A DNA stretch of 40,298 bases from JACZUI01 sp041599115 (GTDB taxonomy: Bacteria; Actinomycetota; Acidimicrobiia; Spongiisociales; ZC4RG35): positions 1 through 40,298 of the forward strand of contig JBFHXF010000009.1 of NCBI GenBank assembly GCA_041599115.1, written 5' to 3'. The translations under genes were made by a program, and so were the position numbers. How positions within the stretch are numbered: position 1 is the stretch's first letter; every line of letters starts with the position of its first letter. Below, one piece after another: positions 25,207 to 33,149 of the stretch. The notes under the pieces were generated by a model. It did no database searches. It had not been told where the DNA came from and was given only the letters and a program-made list of their open reading frames with translations.

Positions 25207-25371
25207 ATGAGTCATGGGTTATGAGTCATGGGTTATGAGTCGTGGGTTATGAGTCAAGGGTTATGAGTCATGGGGCAAACTCAAAACTCAAAACTCATAA
25301 CTCAAAACTCATAACTCATAACTCAAAACTCATAACTCAAAACTCAAAACTCAAAACTCAAAACTCAAAAC
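25207..25371. repeat. Two-block heptamer array in opposite orientations
   Basis: Block one (25207-25275) is about nine heptamers alternating ATGAGTC and ATGGGTT (with GTGGGTT and AAGGGTT variants). Block two (25277-25367) is thirteen in-phase heptamers (A/T)AACTCA, nine starting with A and four with T. Block one is roughly the reverse complement of block two, so the region is a large imperfect palindrome able to form a long stem. Block two carries the same unit as 4076-4117. It begins right after the ahcY stop codon and ends 38 bp before comF. No protein-coding signal: the open frames through it encode only heptamer-derived repeats. Confidence 0.9.
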
Positions 25372-25395
25372 CAGTTAACTGTCCCTGTCCGGCGA

Positions 25396-25401
25396 TACCT
25401 T
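25396..25401 (+). promoter_or_regulatory. Candidate -10 element of comF
   Basis: TACCTT, 7 nt before the ATG at 25409, consistent with leaderless transcription. No convincing -35 (TTAACT at 25375-25380 would leave only 15 nt). Confidence 0.35.
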
Positions 25402-25408
25402 CCGGCTC

Positions 25409-25984
25409 ATGGTCTGTCAGGCATGTTTCGCCCAGGGTCCAGGGCCTCTCTGTGAGCACTGTCGGCTGGGGCTCCGCCGGGCGCCGGAGAGGGTCCTTCC
25501 CGGTGGCCTCCGGCTTATCACAGCCTACGAGCACAGTGGCACGGCTGCGCGTCTGGTTCACGGACTGAAATACCGTGGTCTGACGTGGTATGCCGACCTG
25601 GTCTCTGAAGAGCTGGCATCGCGGGCGCCGCGGGTCCCGGTCGTCCCCGTACCGAGAGCGATCAGCCGACTGGTCAAGTATGGCGTCGACCCTGCCAGAG
25701 AGATCGCGTCGCGGATCGCTCGAATCAACGGGGTCCCCATGATCGATCTGCTGCGACATCCGCTCCACACCCCGCGGCGGGCTGGTGGTGATCATGGGCT
25801 CTCGGCGGTTTCACTCCATACCAAGAGCGTGGCCAGAGCACCGATCGTGGTCGTGGACGACGTGGTCACCACCGGGGCGACCCTCCTTTCAGCCGTGGCC
25901 GCGATCGGGTCGGATCAGGTGGTAGCGGTCATAGCTGCGAATGATGCGTTCAGCCGGTCTACCCTCGATGGTCATGTCACCTGA
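25409..25984 (+). CDS. comF: ComF-family phosphoribosyltransferase-like protein
   Basis: 191 residues: an N-terminal zinc finger (CQACFAQGPGPLCEHC), then YEHSGTAARLVHGLKYRG, VVPVPRAISRLVKYG, a GGDHGLSA segment and the PRPP-binding loop VVVDDVVTTGATL. ComF proteins take part in natural DNA uptake in Firmicutes and Haemophilus; in actinobacteria (Rv3242c) the role is less clear. Position just upstream of the secA region matches M. tuberculosis, where comF, a hibernation-factor gene and secA1 are consecutive. Here the following gene is a response regulator. The usual family RxxxQ(x)GL pattern is degenerate (RRAGGDHGLS). Confidence 0.85.
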   Translation: MVCQACFAQGPGPLCEHCRLGLRRAPERVLPGGLRLITAYEHSGTAARLVHGLKYRGLTWYADLVSEELASRAPRVPVVPVPRAISRLVKYGVDPAREIASRIARINGVPMIDLLRHPLHTPRRAGGDHGLSAVSLHTKSVARAPIVVVDDVVTTGATLLSAVAAIGSDQVVAVIAANDAFSRSTLDGHVT

Positions 25985-26013
25985 AAACCAGCCGGGCCGG
26001 AGAGGGTGACCCA

Positions 26014-26664
26014 ATGCCCTCGGTTGCCATCGTCGACGACGCCGAGCTCTTTCGCAAGGCCCTGGGCGCCGCCTTCACCCAGGAGGGGTTCTCCGTTGTG
26101 GCCGATGCCGCCGATGCGATGCGCGGCATCGATATCGCCCGAGAGCATCAGCCCGACCTGGTGATTCTCGATCTCTTGATGCCGGGCATGTCGGGTCTCG
26201 AGGTTGTTGGTTCGATCATGAAAGCCAGCCCCAGGAGCAAGGTCGTCCTGCTCACGTCGAGCGAGTCGGCCGAGGATCTTTTGGCGGCGGTCAAGGTGGG
26301 CGCATCCGGATACATGACCAAGGACACGCCACTGCCGCGGCTGGTCGCCGCCATGAATGATGTTCTTGCTGGGGGTGCCGCGGTGTCTCCCGCCATGGGC
26401 GGCAAGCTCTTTTCTGCCCTGAGGGACTTGCTTCGTCACCAAGGGACTGCTGTCGCCAGGACTCCCGAACTCACCGGTCGTGAGATCGAGATCCTCGCAC
26501 TCGTTGGATCGGGAAAGACCTCGAGGGAGATTGCCGCAGATCTCTACATATCCGAGAACACGGTGAGGAATCACGTCCGCAACGTCCTCGACAAGCTCGG
26601 TCTGAAATCCCGTTTCGAAGCCGTCACCTGGGCGCAACGTGAAGGTCTGATCGATCTTCGTTGA
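26014..26664 (+). CDS. NarL/FixJ-type response regulator, orphan
   Basis: 216 residues. The receiver domain (1-120) has the acidic pair Asp8/Asp9, phosphoacceptor Asp53 (LVILDLLMPGM), Thr/Ser in VVLLTSSES and the conserved Lys in YMTKDTPLP. The C-terminal LuxR helix-turn-helix is LTGREIEILALVGSGKTSREIA followed by ISENTVRNHVRNVLDKLGLKSR. A strong GGAGAGGGTGA precedes the ATG. No histidine kinase gene is adjacent or elsewhere in the window. It fills the gap between comF and secA that holds the ribosome hibernation factor gene in mycobacteria. Targets cannot be predicted from sequence. Confidence 0.92.
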   Translation: MPSVAIVDDAELFRKALGAAFTQEGFSVVADAADAMRGIDIAREHQPDLVILDLLMPGMSGLEVVGSIMKASPRSKVVLLTSSESAEDLLAAVKVGASGYMTKDTPLPRLVAAMNDVLAGGAAVSPAMGGKLFSALRDLLRHQGTAVARTPELTGREIEILALVGSGKTSREIAADLYISENTVRNHVRNVLDKLGLKSRFEAVTWAQREGLIDLR

Positions 26665-26698
26665 CCCGGCTTGAAGCAGGTCAATTCGGGGGCACCGT

Positions 26699-26704
26699 TA
26701 GCAT
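26699..26704 (+). promoter_or_regulatory. Candidate -10 element of secA
   Basis: TAGCAT, 9 nt before the ATG at 26714. The start codon has no Shine-Dalgarno sequence, which fits a leaderless message; no clear -35 at 16-18 nt. Confidence 0.35.
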
Positions 26705-26713
26705 GGTCCTTCA

Positions 26714-29329
26714 ATGCCAATGCTCTCCAAGGTTCTTCGTGCCGGAGAAGGCAAGACCCTCAAAGAATTCCAGCGCATCACTGTCGCCGTCAACGAACTC
26801 GAGCCGGTTTTCGAGGGTCTCTCCGATCAAGAACTGAAATCAAAGACAGCCGAATTCAAGGGACGGTTTCATGCGGGTGAGTCCCTCAATGACCTGGAGG
26901 TCGAGACCTTTGCTGTGGTACGGGAGGCCGCAAAACGTGTTCTCGGTCAGAGGCACTATGACGTTCAGGTGATCGGCGCCGCCACTCTCCACAAGGGGAT
27001 GGTTGCCGAGATGAAGACTGGAGAGGGCAAGACTCTGGTCTCCACGATGCCCGCTTACCTGAATGCGCTTTCCGGTGCCGGCGTCCACATGGTGACGGTC
27101 AATGACTATCTGGCTCGTCGCGACGCCGAGTGGATGGGGTCGATCTACCGGTTCCTCGGGCTCGACGTGGGACTGATACAGACCGGCATGGCTCCCCAGG
27201 AACGGCTCCCGGCCTATGCGGCCGATATCACCTACGGCACCAACAACGAGTTCGGGTTCGATTATCTCCGGGACAACATGACGATGCGGTCGTCCGATCG
27301 GGCCCAACGCGGCCATGCCTACGCAATAGTTGACGAAGTCGACTCCATCCTCATCGATGAGGCGAGGACTCCGCTCATCATCTCGGGCCATGTTTCCGAC
27401 GCCGCCAAGTGGTATCGCGACTTCGCCAAGATCGTCCGCCGACTTCAGCGGGACATTCACTACGAGGTCGACGAAAGGAAGCGCCAGGTCCTGACCACTG
27501 AAGAGGGCATCGCTCGCGTCGAACAGATCCTGGGTGTGGAGAATCTCTACGACCATGCTGCGGTCGATTTTGTCCACCATTTCGAGGCCGCTCTGAAGGC
27601 ACAGGCCCTCTATGCCAAAGACGTGGATTATCTGATCGATCACGGAGAGGTGAAGATCGTCGACGAGTTCACCGGGCGTGTGCTCGAGGGTCGTCGCTAT
27701 TCAGAGGGGCTTCACCAGGCCATCGAGGCCAAAGAGGGCGTCGCCATCAAAGAGGAGAACCAGACCCTGGCGACGATCACCCTGCAGAACTATTTCCGGC
27801 TGTACGAGCGTCTCGCAGGTATGACAGGCACTGCCGAGACCGAGGCAGCCGAACTCGCCCAGATCTACAACCTCGAAGTCCTGGCGATTCCGACCAACGA
27901 GCCTGTCGCCCGACTCGATCAGGCCGATCTCGTCTACAAATCCGAGCAAGGCAAATTCGAAGCTCTGGTACGCGATGTGGCTGAGCGCAACCGGAACAAA
28001 CAACCGGTTCTGCTCGGAACCGTTTCGATCGAGCGGTCCGAAATCCTTTCCAGGCTCCTCGACAAGCAGGGCATCAAACACGAGGTGTTGAATGCCAAAC
28101 AGCACGCCCGTGAGGCAGACATCATCGCCCAGGCTGGACGTCCCGGCGCGGTGACGGTCGCGACCAACATGGCTGGACGCGGGGTCGATATCAAGCTGGG
28201 CGGCAATCCGGAGGCGATGGCCAAAGTCGAGATGCTTCGGCGGGCAATCGAACTCGACGATCCGTCGTACGACCAACTCGAGAGAAAGCTCATCCGCGAA
28301 TTCGAGGAGCAGATCGCGCCCGACAAGGAGTTGGTCAAGGCCGCCGGCGGGCTATATGTCCTCGGCACCGAGCGTCACGAATCGAGACGCATCGACAATC
28401 AGCTTCGAGGTCGGTCCGGCCGGCAGGGCGATCCCGGCGAGTCGAGGTTCTACCTGTCTCTCGAAGACGACCTCATGCGGCGATTCCAGGGAGAGTGGGT
28501 CAGCAGCGTCATGGATCGGCTCAACCTTCCCGAGGATCAGCCCATCGAGGCCAAGATGGTCTCCAAGGCGATCGAGCGGGCCCAGCGTCAGGTCGAGTCC
28601 CAGAACTTCGAGATCCGCAAGAACGTGCTCAAGTACGACGAGGTGATGAACCGACAGCGGGAAGTCATCTACGACTGGCGCAACTCGATTCTCGAGGGAA
28701 CTGCCGGCGAGGACCTGATCGGCGACTGGATCGACAGTGTCATGTCCGACATCGTCATGGTTGAGTTCGGTGAGGGCACCCCGGCCACGTGGGATTGGGA
28801 TGCCCTGAAGAGGGAAGTGGAGCAGTACTACCCGACGAAGATCGACGTCTCGAAGTTCGATGGTCCCAAGACCGTCGACGGTGTGATCGACTACCTCACC
28901 GAAGAGGCCGCCACCGCCTTCGCGGACAGGGAGGAAGAGCTTGGGCCCGAGGTGATGAAGCAGGTGGAGCGGTCGGTCATGCTCTCTGTCATCGACAACA
29001 AATGGCGGGAACATCTCTCGGAAATGGACTATCTACGCGCCGGGATAGGTCTGCGCGCCATGGGCCAACGAGACCCTCTCTCCGAGTATCAGCGAGAGGG
29101 ATACGACATGTTCAGCGAAATGGTGGACGTGGTGAAAAAGGATGCCGTCAGGTATCTGTTTCACGTCGAATTGGCAAAGCCGGCTTCACAGCCTCAGCGG
29201 GTGCAGGCCAATGCAACGGGTAAGGCAACTCCCAAACAAGCGGTCTCCGACAAAGTGGGCCGGAACGATGCGTGTCCCTGCGGCTCCGGTAAGAAATACA
29301 AGAAATGCCATGGAGCGATCACGGCCTAG
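26714..29329 (+). CDS. secA: Preprotein translocase ATPase SecA
   Basis: Motor ATPase that pushes unfolded preproteins through SecYEG. The 871 residues are in the usual order: nucleotide-binding domain 1 with AEMKTGEGKTLVS (Walker A) and DEVDSILIDEARTPLIISG (Walker B), a preprotein cross-linking domain, NBD2 with NMAGRGVDIKLGG and DNQLRGRSGRQGDPGESRF, helical scaffold and wing, and a C-terminal zinc motif GRNDACPCGSGKKYKKCHG that binds SecB or ribosomes in other bacteria. It is the housekeeping SecA1 type. It is followed by prfB after 21 nt. A second ATG two codons in (26720) is an alternative start. Confidence 0.96.
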   Translation: MPMLSKVLRAGEGKTLKEFQRITVAVNELEPVFEGLSDQELKSKTAEFKGRFHAGESLNDLEVETFAVVREAAKRVLGQRHYDVQVIGAATLHKGMVAEMKTGEGKTLVSTMPAYLNALSGAGVHMVTVNDYLARRDAEWMGSIYRFLGLDVGLIQTGMAPQERLPAYAADITYGTNNEFGFDYLRDNMTMRSSDRAQRGHAYAIVDEVDSILIDEARTPLIISGHVSDAAKWYRDFAKIVRRLQRDIHYEVDERKRQVLTTEEGIARVEQILGVENLYDHAAVDFVHHFEAALKAQALYAKDVDYLIDHGEVKIVDEFTGRVLEGRRYSEGLHQAIEAKEGVAIKEENQTLATITLQNYFRLYERLAGMTGTAETEAAELAQIYNLEVLAIPTNEPVARLDQADLVYKSEQGKFEALVRDVAERNRNKQPVLLGTVSIERSEILSRLLDKQGIKHEVLNAKQHAREADIIAQAGRPGAVTVATNMAGRGVDIKLGGNPEAMAKVEMLRRAIELDDPSYDQLERKLIREFEEQIAPDKELVKAAGGLYVLGTERHESRRIDNQLRGRSGRQGDPGESRFYLSLEDDLMRRFQGEWVSSVMDRLNLPEDQPIEAKMVSKAIERAQRQVESQNFEIRKNVLKYDEVMNRQREVIYDWRNSILEGTAGEDLIGDWIDSVMSDIVMVEFGEGTPATWDWDALKREVEQYYPTKIDVSKFDGPKTVDGVIDYLTEEAATAFADREEELGPEVMKQVERSVMLSVIDNKWREHLSEMDYLRAGIGLRAMGQRDPLSEYQREGYDMFSEMVDVVKKDAVRYLFHVELAKPASQPQRVQANATGKATPKQAVSDKVGRNDACPCGSGKKYKKCHGAITA

Positions 29330-29350
29330 CCACCCGGCGCCGGACAAGAA

Positions 29351-30490
29351 ATGAACTCGACTTCGGACATCACAGACCCAACCGCCCTTCTGGCCGAATT
29401 GCGTGAGAGGTTGGCGGCCGCTCGGGGCTTCCTGGATCTGGAGACCAAGCAGGCGGAGCTGGGTGAACTCAGGAAGAAGGCGGCTTCGCCCGGGCTCTGG
29501 GATGATCCCGACCAGGCCCGAGCGATCAGCCGGCGGTTGTCCCGGTACGAGAATCTGTTCGAAATGGTCGGCGGCCTCGATTCGAAGCTCGAGGACTCCG
29601 AGGTTCTTCTCGAAATGGCCGAGGAGGCCGGCGACGAAGCATCCCGACGTGAAGCGCTGACTGATCTCGCCGACGTTTCCGGCGAACTCGACAAGCTCGA
29701 GCTGGAGTCTCTCTTTTTCGAAGAGTACGACGACGCCGACGCCATTCTCAGCGTTCATGCGGGTGCGGGTGGTGTCGATGCCCAGGACTGGGCGGAGATG
29801 ATGGCGAGGATGTACCAGCGGTTCCTCTCGGATCAGGGTTTCAGCGTCACCATCGAAGAGGTGACAGAGGGCGACGAGGCGGGGGTCAAATCTGTGACGA
29901 TGACTGTGAAAGGCGACCGCGCCGTCGGCACCCTCGAGTCCGAGCGTGGCGTGCATCGTCTGGTGAGAATCAGCCCCTTTGATGCCAATGCACGTCGTCA
30001 GACGTCGTTCGCCGGTGTCGACGTCATTCCCGACCTGGGTGACCAGGCCGATGTGGAAATCCTTGACGACGACATTCGGATCGACACTTACCGATCTCAA
30101 GGTGCGGGCGGGCAGCACGTCAACACCACCGACTCGGCGGTTCGGATCACCCATTTACCCACCGGTCTGGTCGTCCAATGCCAGAACGAGCGCTCCCAGC
30201 TTCAGAACAAGGCGCGGGCCATGGCGATGCTGCGCTCGAGACTCGCCGAACGGGCCCGTCAGGAGAGGATCGATCATCTCGACGAGATTCGCGGGGAAAA
30301 GGGAGAAGCTGCCTGGGGACGTCAGATCCGAAGTTATGTGATGCAGCCCTATCAGATGGTCAAGGACCTTCGTACCGATCACGAGGTGGGCAACATCCAG
30401 GGTGTGCTCGACGGCGACCTGATGGGTTTCGTCGAGGCGTATCTCCGCTGGCGTCGCGCCGCCCACGAGGCACATCCTGATTCCCTCTAG
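29351..30490 (+). CDS. prfB: Peptide chain release factor 2
   Basis: Terminates translation at UGA and UAA. The 379 residues include the stop-codon-reading tripeptide SPF at 208-210 and the catalytic GGQ at 253-255, whose Gln is normally methylated. There is no internal UGA or programmed frameshift site near codon 25, so the autoregulation known from E. coli is absent, as is usual in actinobacteria. Synteny with ftsE, ftsX and smpB is the standard actinobacterial order. Confidence 0.95.
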   Translation: MNSTSDITDPTALLAELRERLAAARGFLDLETKQAELGELRKKAASPGLWDDPDQARAISRRLSRYENLFEMVGGLDSKLEDSEVLLEMAEEAGDEASRREALTDLADVSGELDKLELESLFFEEYDDADAILSVHAGAGGVDAQDWAEMMARMYQRFLSDQGFSVTIEEVTEGDEAGVKSVTMTVKGDRAVGTLESERGVHRLVRISPFDANARRQTSFAGVDVIPDLGDQADVEILDDDIRIDTYRSQGAGGQHVNTTDSAVRITHLPTGLVVQCQNERSQLQNKARAMAMLRSRLAERARQERIDHLDEIRGEKGEAAWGRQIRSYVMQPYQMVKDLRTDHEVGNIQGVLDGDLMGFVEAYLRWRRAAHEAHPDSL

Positions 30491-30562
30491 GGCCCGGCTC
30501 GCCGTTAGCGTTTCTGATTCCACGGCAGAACGCCTATCGGCTGCGAGACTTCCCATCCGGAC

Positions 30563-31252
30563 ATGATCCGACTCGAACACGTAACCAAGGTCTACGAAGG
30601 CGGCACGGTCGCTGCCAACGACGTCTCCCTCGATATCCAGAAGGGCGAATTCGTCTTCCTGGTGGGCGCCTCAGGCTCGGGCAAGTCAACGCTGATAAGA
30701 CTGATGCTCCGAGATGAACCTGTGACCAGGGGAAAGGTCTGGGTTGCGGGCAAAGACATCACGACGCTTCCCAAGTGGAAGATTCCCTACTTGCGACGGT
30801 CCGTCGGAACCGTCTTCCAGGATTACAAGCTCCTCCAGAACAAGACCGTGGCGGAGAATATCGCCTTCGCTCTCGAGGTCCTGGGCAGACCGCGATCGGT
30901 GATCAAACCTCAGGTTGACCAGGTCATCGAACTCGTCGGGTTGTCGGAGATGGGCGGCAGGTACCCGAGGCAGCTTTCCGGCGGTGAGCAGCAGCGGGTC
31001 TCAGTGGCGCGTGCCTTCGTCAACCGGCCCCCCATCATGCTCTGTGACGAGCCGACCGGGAATCTCGACCCGAAGACCTCGGTCGGCATCATGAAGCTCC
31101 TCGACCGGATCAACCGCACCGGCACGACAATCGTGATGGCCACCCATGACCACGCCATAGTGGACGCGATGCAACGCCGGGTCGTAGGCCTGGACAAGGG
31201 TCTTGTCACCAGGGATGACCAGACCGGAAGGTACGAAGGGGGCGGGGAATGA
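30563..31252 (+). CDS. ftsE: Cell-division ATP-binding protein FtsE
   Basis: ABC-type ATPase that, with FtsX, regulates peptidoglycan hydrolases at the septum. The 229 residues show Walker A GASGSGKST (35-43), the Q-loop region GTVFQDYKLL, signature LSGGEQQRVSVARAF, Walker B IMLCDEPTGNLD and the H-loop MATHDH. The ATG start lies 72 nt after prfB; a TAGCGT box at 30506-30511 could be a promoter element. The TGA overlaps the ftsX start (ATGA). Confidence 0.95.
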   Translation: MIRLEHVTKVYEGGTVAANDVSLDIQKGEFVFLVGASGSGKSTLIRLMLRDEPVTRGKVWVAGKDITTLPKWKIPYLRRSVGTVFQDYKLLQNKTVAENIAFALEVLGRPRSVIKPQVDQVIELVGLSEMGGRYPRQLSGGEQQRVSVARAFVNRPPIMLCDEPTGNLDPKTSVGIMKLLDRINRTGTTIVMATHDHAIVDAMQRRVVGLDKGLVTRDDQTGRYEGGGE

Positions 31253-32175
31253 GCAGGGTGTTCTTCCTTCTGAGGGAGGCGATGCACAACCTGCGGCGCA
31301 ACCTTCTCATCGTCGTGGGGGCCATCCTTGCCGTATTCATATCCTTGTCTCTCGCTTTTGGCGCCCTGGTGGTCAACGAGGTGCTCAAAATCAACACGCT
31401 GGCATGGCAGGAAGGGGTTCATGTCATCGCCTTCCTCAAAGACGCCGGAGCCAATGGAGTCCCGTCCGATGGTCATCAGACCCTGCTGGCAGATGTCAGG
31501 TCATGGGAAGAGGTCAAGGACGCGTTCTATGTCGACAAGGCCGCGGCCTGGGTCGAGTACCAGCAGATCTTCCAGGGTCAGGATGAGCTGCTCGACATCG
31601 ATCCGTCTGTGTTGCCGGCGTCGATCCGCATCGAACTGGTCGACATCGCCCTGTTTCCGTCGGTGAAGTTCAAGCTGGAACAACACCAGGATGTAGTGCT
31701 GCGCGTGCAGACCGCGGCCGAGGAGATCGAACAACTGCAGAATCTCTCCAAAGTGCTCAACGTGTTCGGTTTGGGCATGGCAATCGTCCTTGGCGCCTCC
31801 GCCGTCGTCCTGATCGCCAACACCATCCGGCTCGCCATCTACGCCCGCAGGGACGAAGTCGAGATCATGAAGCTGGTCGGGGCCTCCAACTGGTATATCC
31901 GGATCCCCTTCCTGCTCGAAGGGCTCATCGAAGGTCTGGCTGGGGCCGCTACCGCGGTGTTCATGGTGTGGCTCGGCGCATCCCAGTTGGCCCGCGCCGG
32001 ACAGGGATTTGCTCTTTTCCGTCTCGATGTTGGCACCCAGTTCTTCTTCAGATGGGGTCTCATCTTCTTGTTGTTCGGGGCCGGCGCCGGCGTGGTGGGG
32101 TCGCTCCTGGGGCTGAGTCGCTATCTGAGAGAGTCCGACGGCATCGGATCAGAAGTTCCCACCGGGGTGGCGTGA
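31249..32175 (+). CDS. ftsX: Cell-division membrane protein FtsX
   Basis: Membrane partner of FtsE. The 308 residues show four membrane helices (about 18-42, 172-195, 225-247, 268-292) and a large extracellular loop after the first, containing the ADVRSWEEVKDAFYVDK-type segment that in relatives binds and activates an NlpC/P60 hydrolase such as RipC. The stretch RRDEVEIMKLVGASNWYIRIPF is the family hallmark. It overlaps ftsE at its start and smpB at its end (TGATG). Confidence 0.95.
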   Translation: MSRVFFLLREAMHNLRRNLLIVVGAILAVFISLSLAFGALVVNEVLKINTLAWQEGVHVIAFLKDAGANGVPSDGHQTLLADVRSWEEVKDAFYVDKAAAWVEYQQIFQGQDELLDIDPSVLPASIRIELVDIALFPSVKFKLEQHQDVVLRVQTAAEEIEQLQNLSKVLNVFGLGMAIVLGASAVVLIANTIRLAIYARRDEVEIMKLVGASNWYIRIPFLLEGLIEGLAGAATAVFMVWLGASQLARAGQGFALFRLDVGTQFFFRWGLIFLLFGAGAGVVGSLLGLSRYLRESDGIGSEVPTGVA

Positions 32176-32660
32176 TGACGCGCTCGGAGGGATCCGGGCG
32201 GATAAAGGTCCTCGCCTCGAATCGCCGGGCGCGGCGCAATTACACGGTCCTCGAGACCCAGGAAGCCGGGATCGCCTTGCTCGGCTCAGAGGTCAAGTCG
32301 CTTCGCGAAGGCAAAGTCGACCTGAAAGACTCCTATTGCGACCTGCGGAACGGGGAGATGTGGCTGGTCGACTCGTATATCGGTCCTTACCTTTTCGCTC
32401 GGGACGGCGGCCATGACCCGGAAAGAGCCCGGAAGCTGCTGCTCCACCGGCGCGAGATCGACAGACTCGCCGGCCAGATCGCCGAAAAGGGCCTGACCCT
32501 GATTCCGCTGCAGATCTACTTCAAGGACGGAAAGGTGAAGGTTGAGATCGGGCTCTCCCGGGGGAAGACGAGTGTGGACAAACGGCAAACTCTGCGGGAT
32601 CGCGAGCACCAGCGTGAGATGGAACGGGAGAGCGGAAGGGCGCGTAAGCGCCGAACCTGA
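32175..32660 (+). CDS. smpB: SsrA-binding protein SmpB
   Basis: Binds tmRNA and brings it to stalled ribosomes. The 161 residues include the core VLASNRRARRNYTVLETQEAGIALLGSEVKSLREGKVDLKDSY, an L-Q-IYFKDGKVKVEIGL strand and a basic C-terminal tail (GKTSVDKRQTLRDREHQRE) that reaches into the decoding site. The ATG at 32175 is chosen because it overlaps the ftsX stop and fits the family; the longer frame from 31968 is antisense-like. The tmRNA gene follows 79 nt downstream, so both trans-translation partners are side by side. Confidence 0.95.
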   Translation: MTRSEGSGRIKVLASNRRARRNYTVLETQEAGIALLGSEVKSLREGKVDLKDSYCDLRNGEMWLVDSYIGPYLFARDGGHDPERARKLLLHRREIDRLAGQIAEKGLTLIPLQIYFKDGKVKVEIGLSRGKTSVDKRQTLRDREHQREMERESGRARKRRT

Positions 32661-32695
32661 ACTTTCGGGGCGGCACCGGGCGAGGGCGGATTTCA

Positions 32696-32724
32696 TTGTC
32701 CTAAGGCGAAAGCCACGGTACCGT
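32696..32724 (+). promoter_or_regulatory. Candidate promoter of ssrA
   Basis: TTGTCC (32696-32701), 17-nt spacer, TACCGT (32719-32724). The -35 context TTCATTGTCCTA is shared with the promoter at 18089. Transcription would begin some 8 nt before the mature tmRNA 5' end at 32740. Confidence 0.4.
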
Positions 32725-32739
32725 TTGGGGGTACCCCTT

Positions 32740-33088
32740 GGGGGTGAAACGGTTTCGACGTTGAGTGTTGAGGCGTTGGAAGCGAGCCGGGGTCTCCGGG
32801 GCCCCGTTAACAAACCGGAAAAACCAATAAGTGCCGAAGATAATTTCGCACTGGCTGCCTAAATAGGCTGCCCGTCCGCCCGGCCGGCTCCCGCACGGCA
32901 GGGATCGGGCGTCGCACAGTGGGATGCTCCCCGCGGGGTTCCGGGACCGTGGGGTCAAGACAACTCCGGATAGGAGCAGGGAAACTCGTCGTCAGAGTTC
33001 CTGCATTCCGAAAGCTCGCTGACGACTGCGCTCGGAGATGCCGGCGCTGACGACTTGACGGACCGGGGTTCGACTCCCCGCACCTCCA
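32740..33088 (+). ncRNA. ssrA: Transfer-messenger RNA (tmRNA)
   Basis: Rescues stalled ribosomes and tags the nascent protein. The 5' GGGGGUG pairs with 3' CACCUCC (one G-U pair) to form the acceptor stem; the 5' part GAAACGGUUUCGACG and the 3' T-arm GGUUCGACUCC are the conserved tRNA-like elements. The discriminator is A (33088), followed by CCC rather than CCA, so the CCA end would be added enzymatically. The tag frame ends with UAA at 32860-32862 and reads (V)NKPEKPISAEDNFALAA, with GUU (32806) or AAC (32809) as resume codon. The tag is longer than the 10-12 residues common in actinobacteria but ends in the normal ALAA. Confidence 0.93.
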
Positions 33089-33091
33089 CCC

Positions 33092-33144
33092 AGAATGCGT
33101 GTGCATCTGGGCCGGTTTTCCCGGCCCAGATGCACACGCATTCT
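33092..33144 (+). terminator. 24-bp perfect hairpin downstream of ssrA
   Basis: Left arm 33092-33115 begins AGAATGCGTG and ends GGGCCGG; loop TTTTC (33116-33120); right arm 33121-33144 is its exact reverse complement. It starts 4 nt after the tmRNA discriminator base and is followed by only a short T-rich TTACG, so it is either an unusually long intrinsic terminator or a tmRNA 3' processing and stability element. Confidence 0.7.
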
Positions 33145-33149
33145 TTACG

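Noticed and set aside
25207..25371. CRISPR array
   Set aside because: The repeats are contiguous heptamers with no unique spacers and no cas genes nearby.
25242..25568. Protein-coding frame through the heptamer array
   Set aside because: The encoded sequence is just the repeated NSKL/LKTH-type translation of heptamers followed by an out-of-frame reading of comF.
29351..29480. Programmed frameshift in prfB
   Set aside because: The frame is continuous from ATG 29351 with no internal UGA near codon 25 and no CUU-UGA slippery site.
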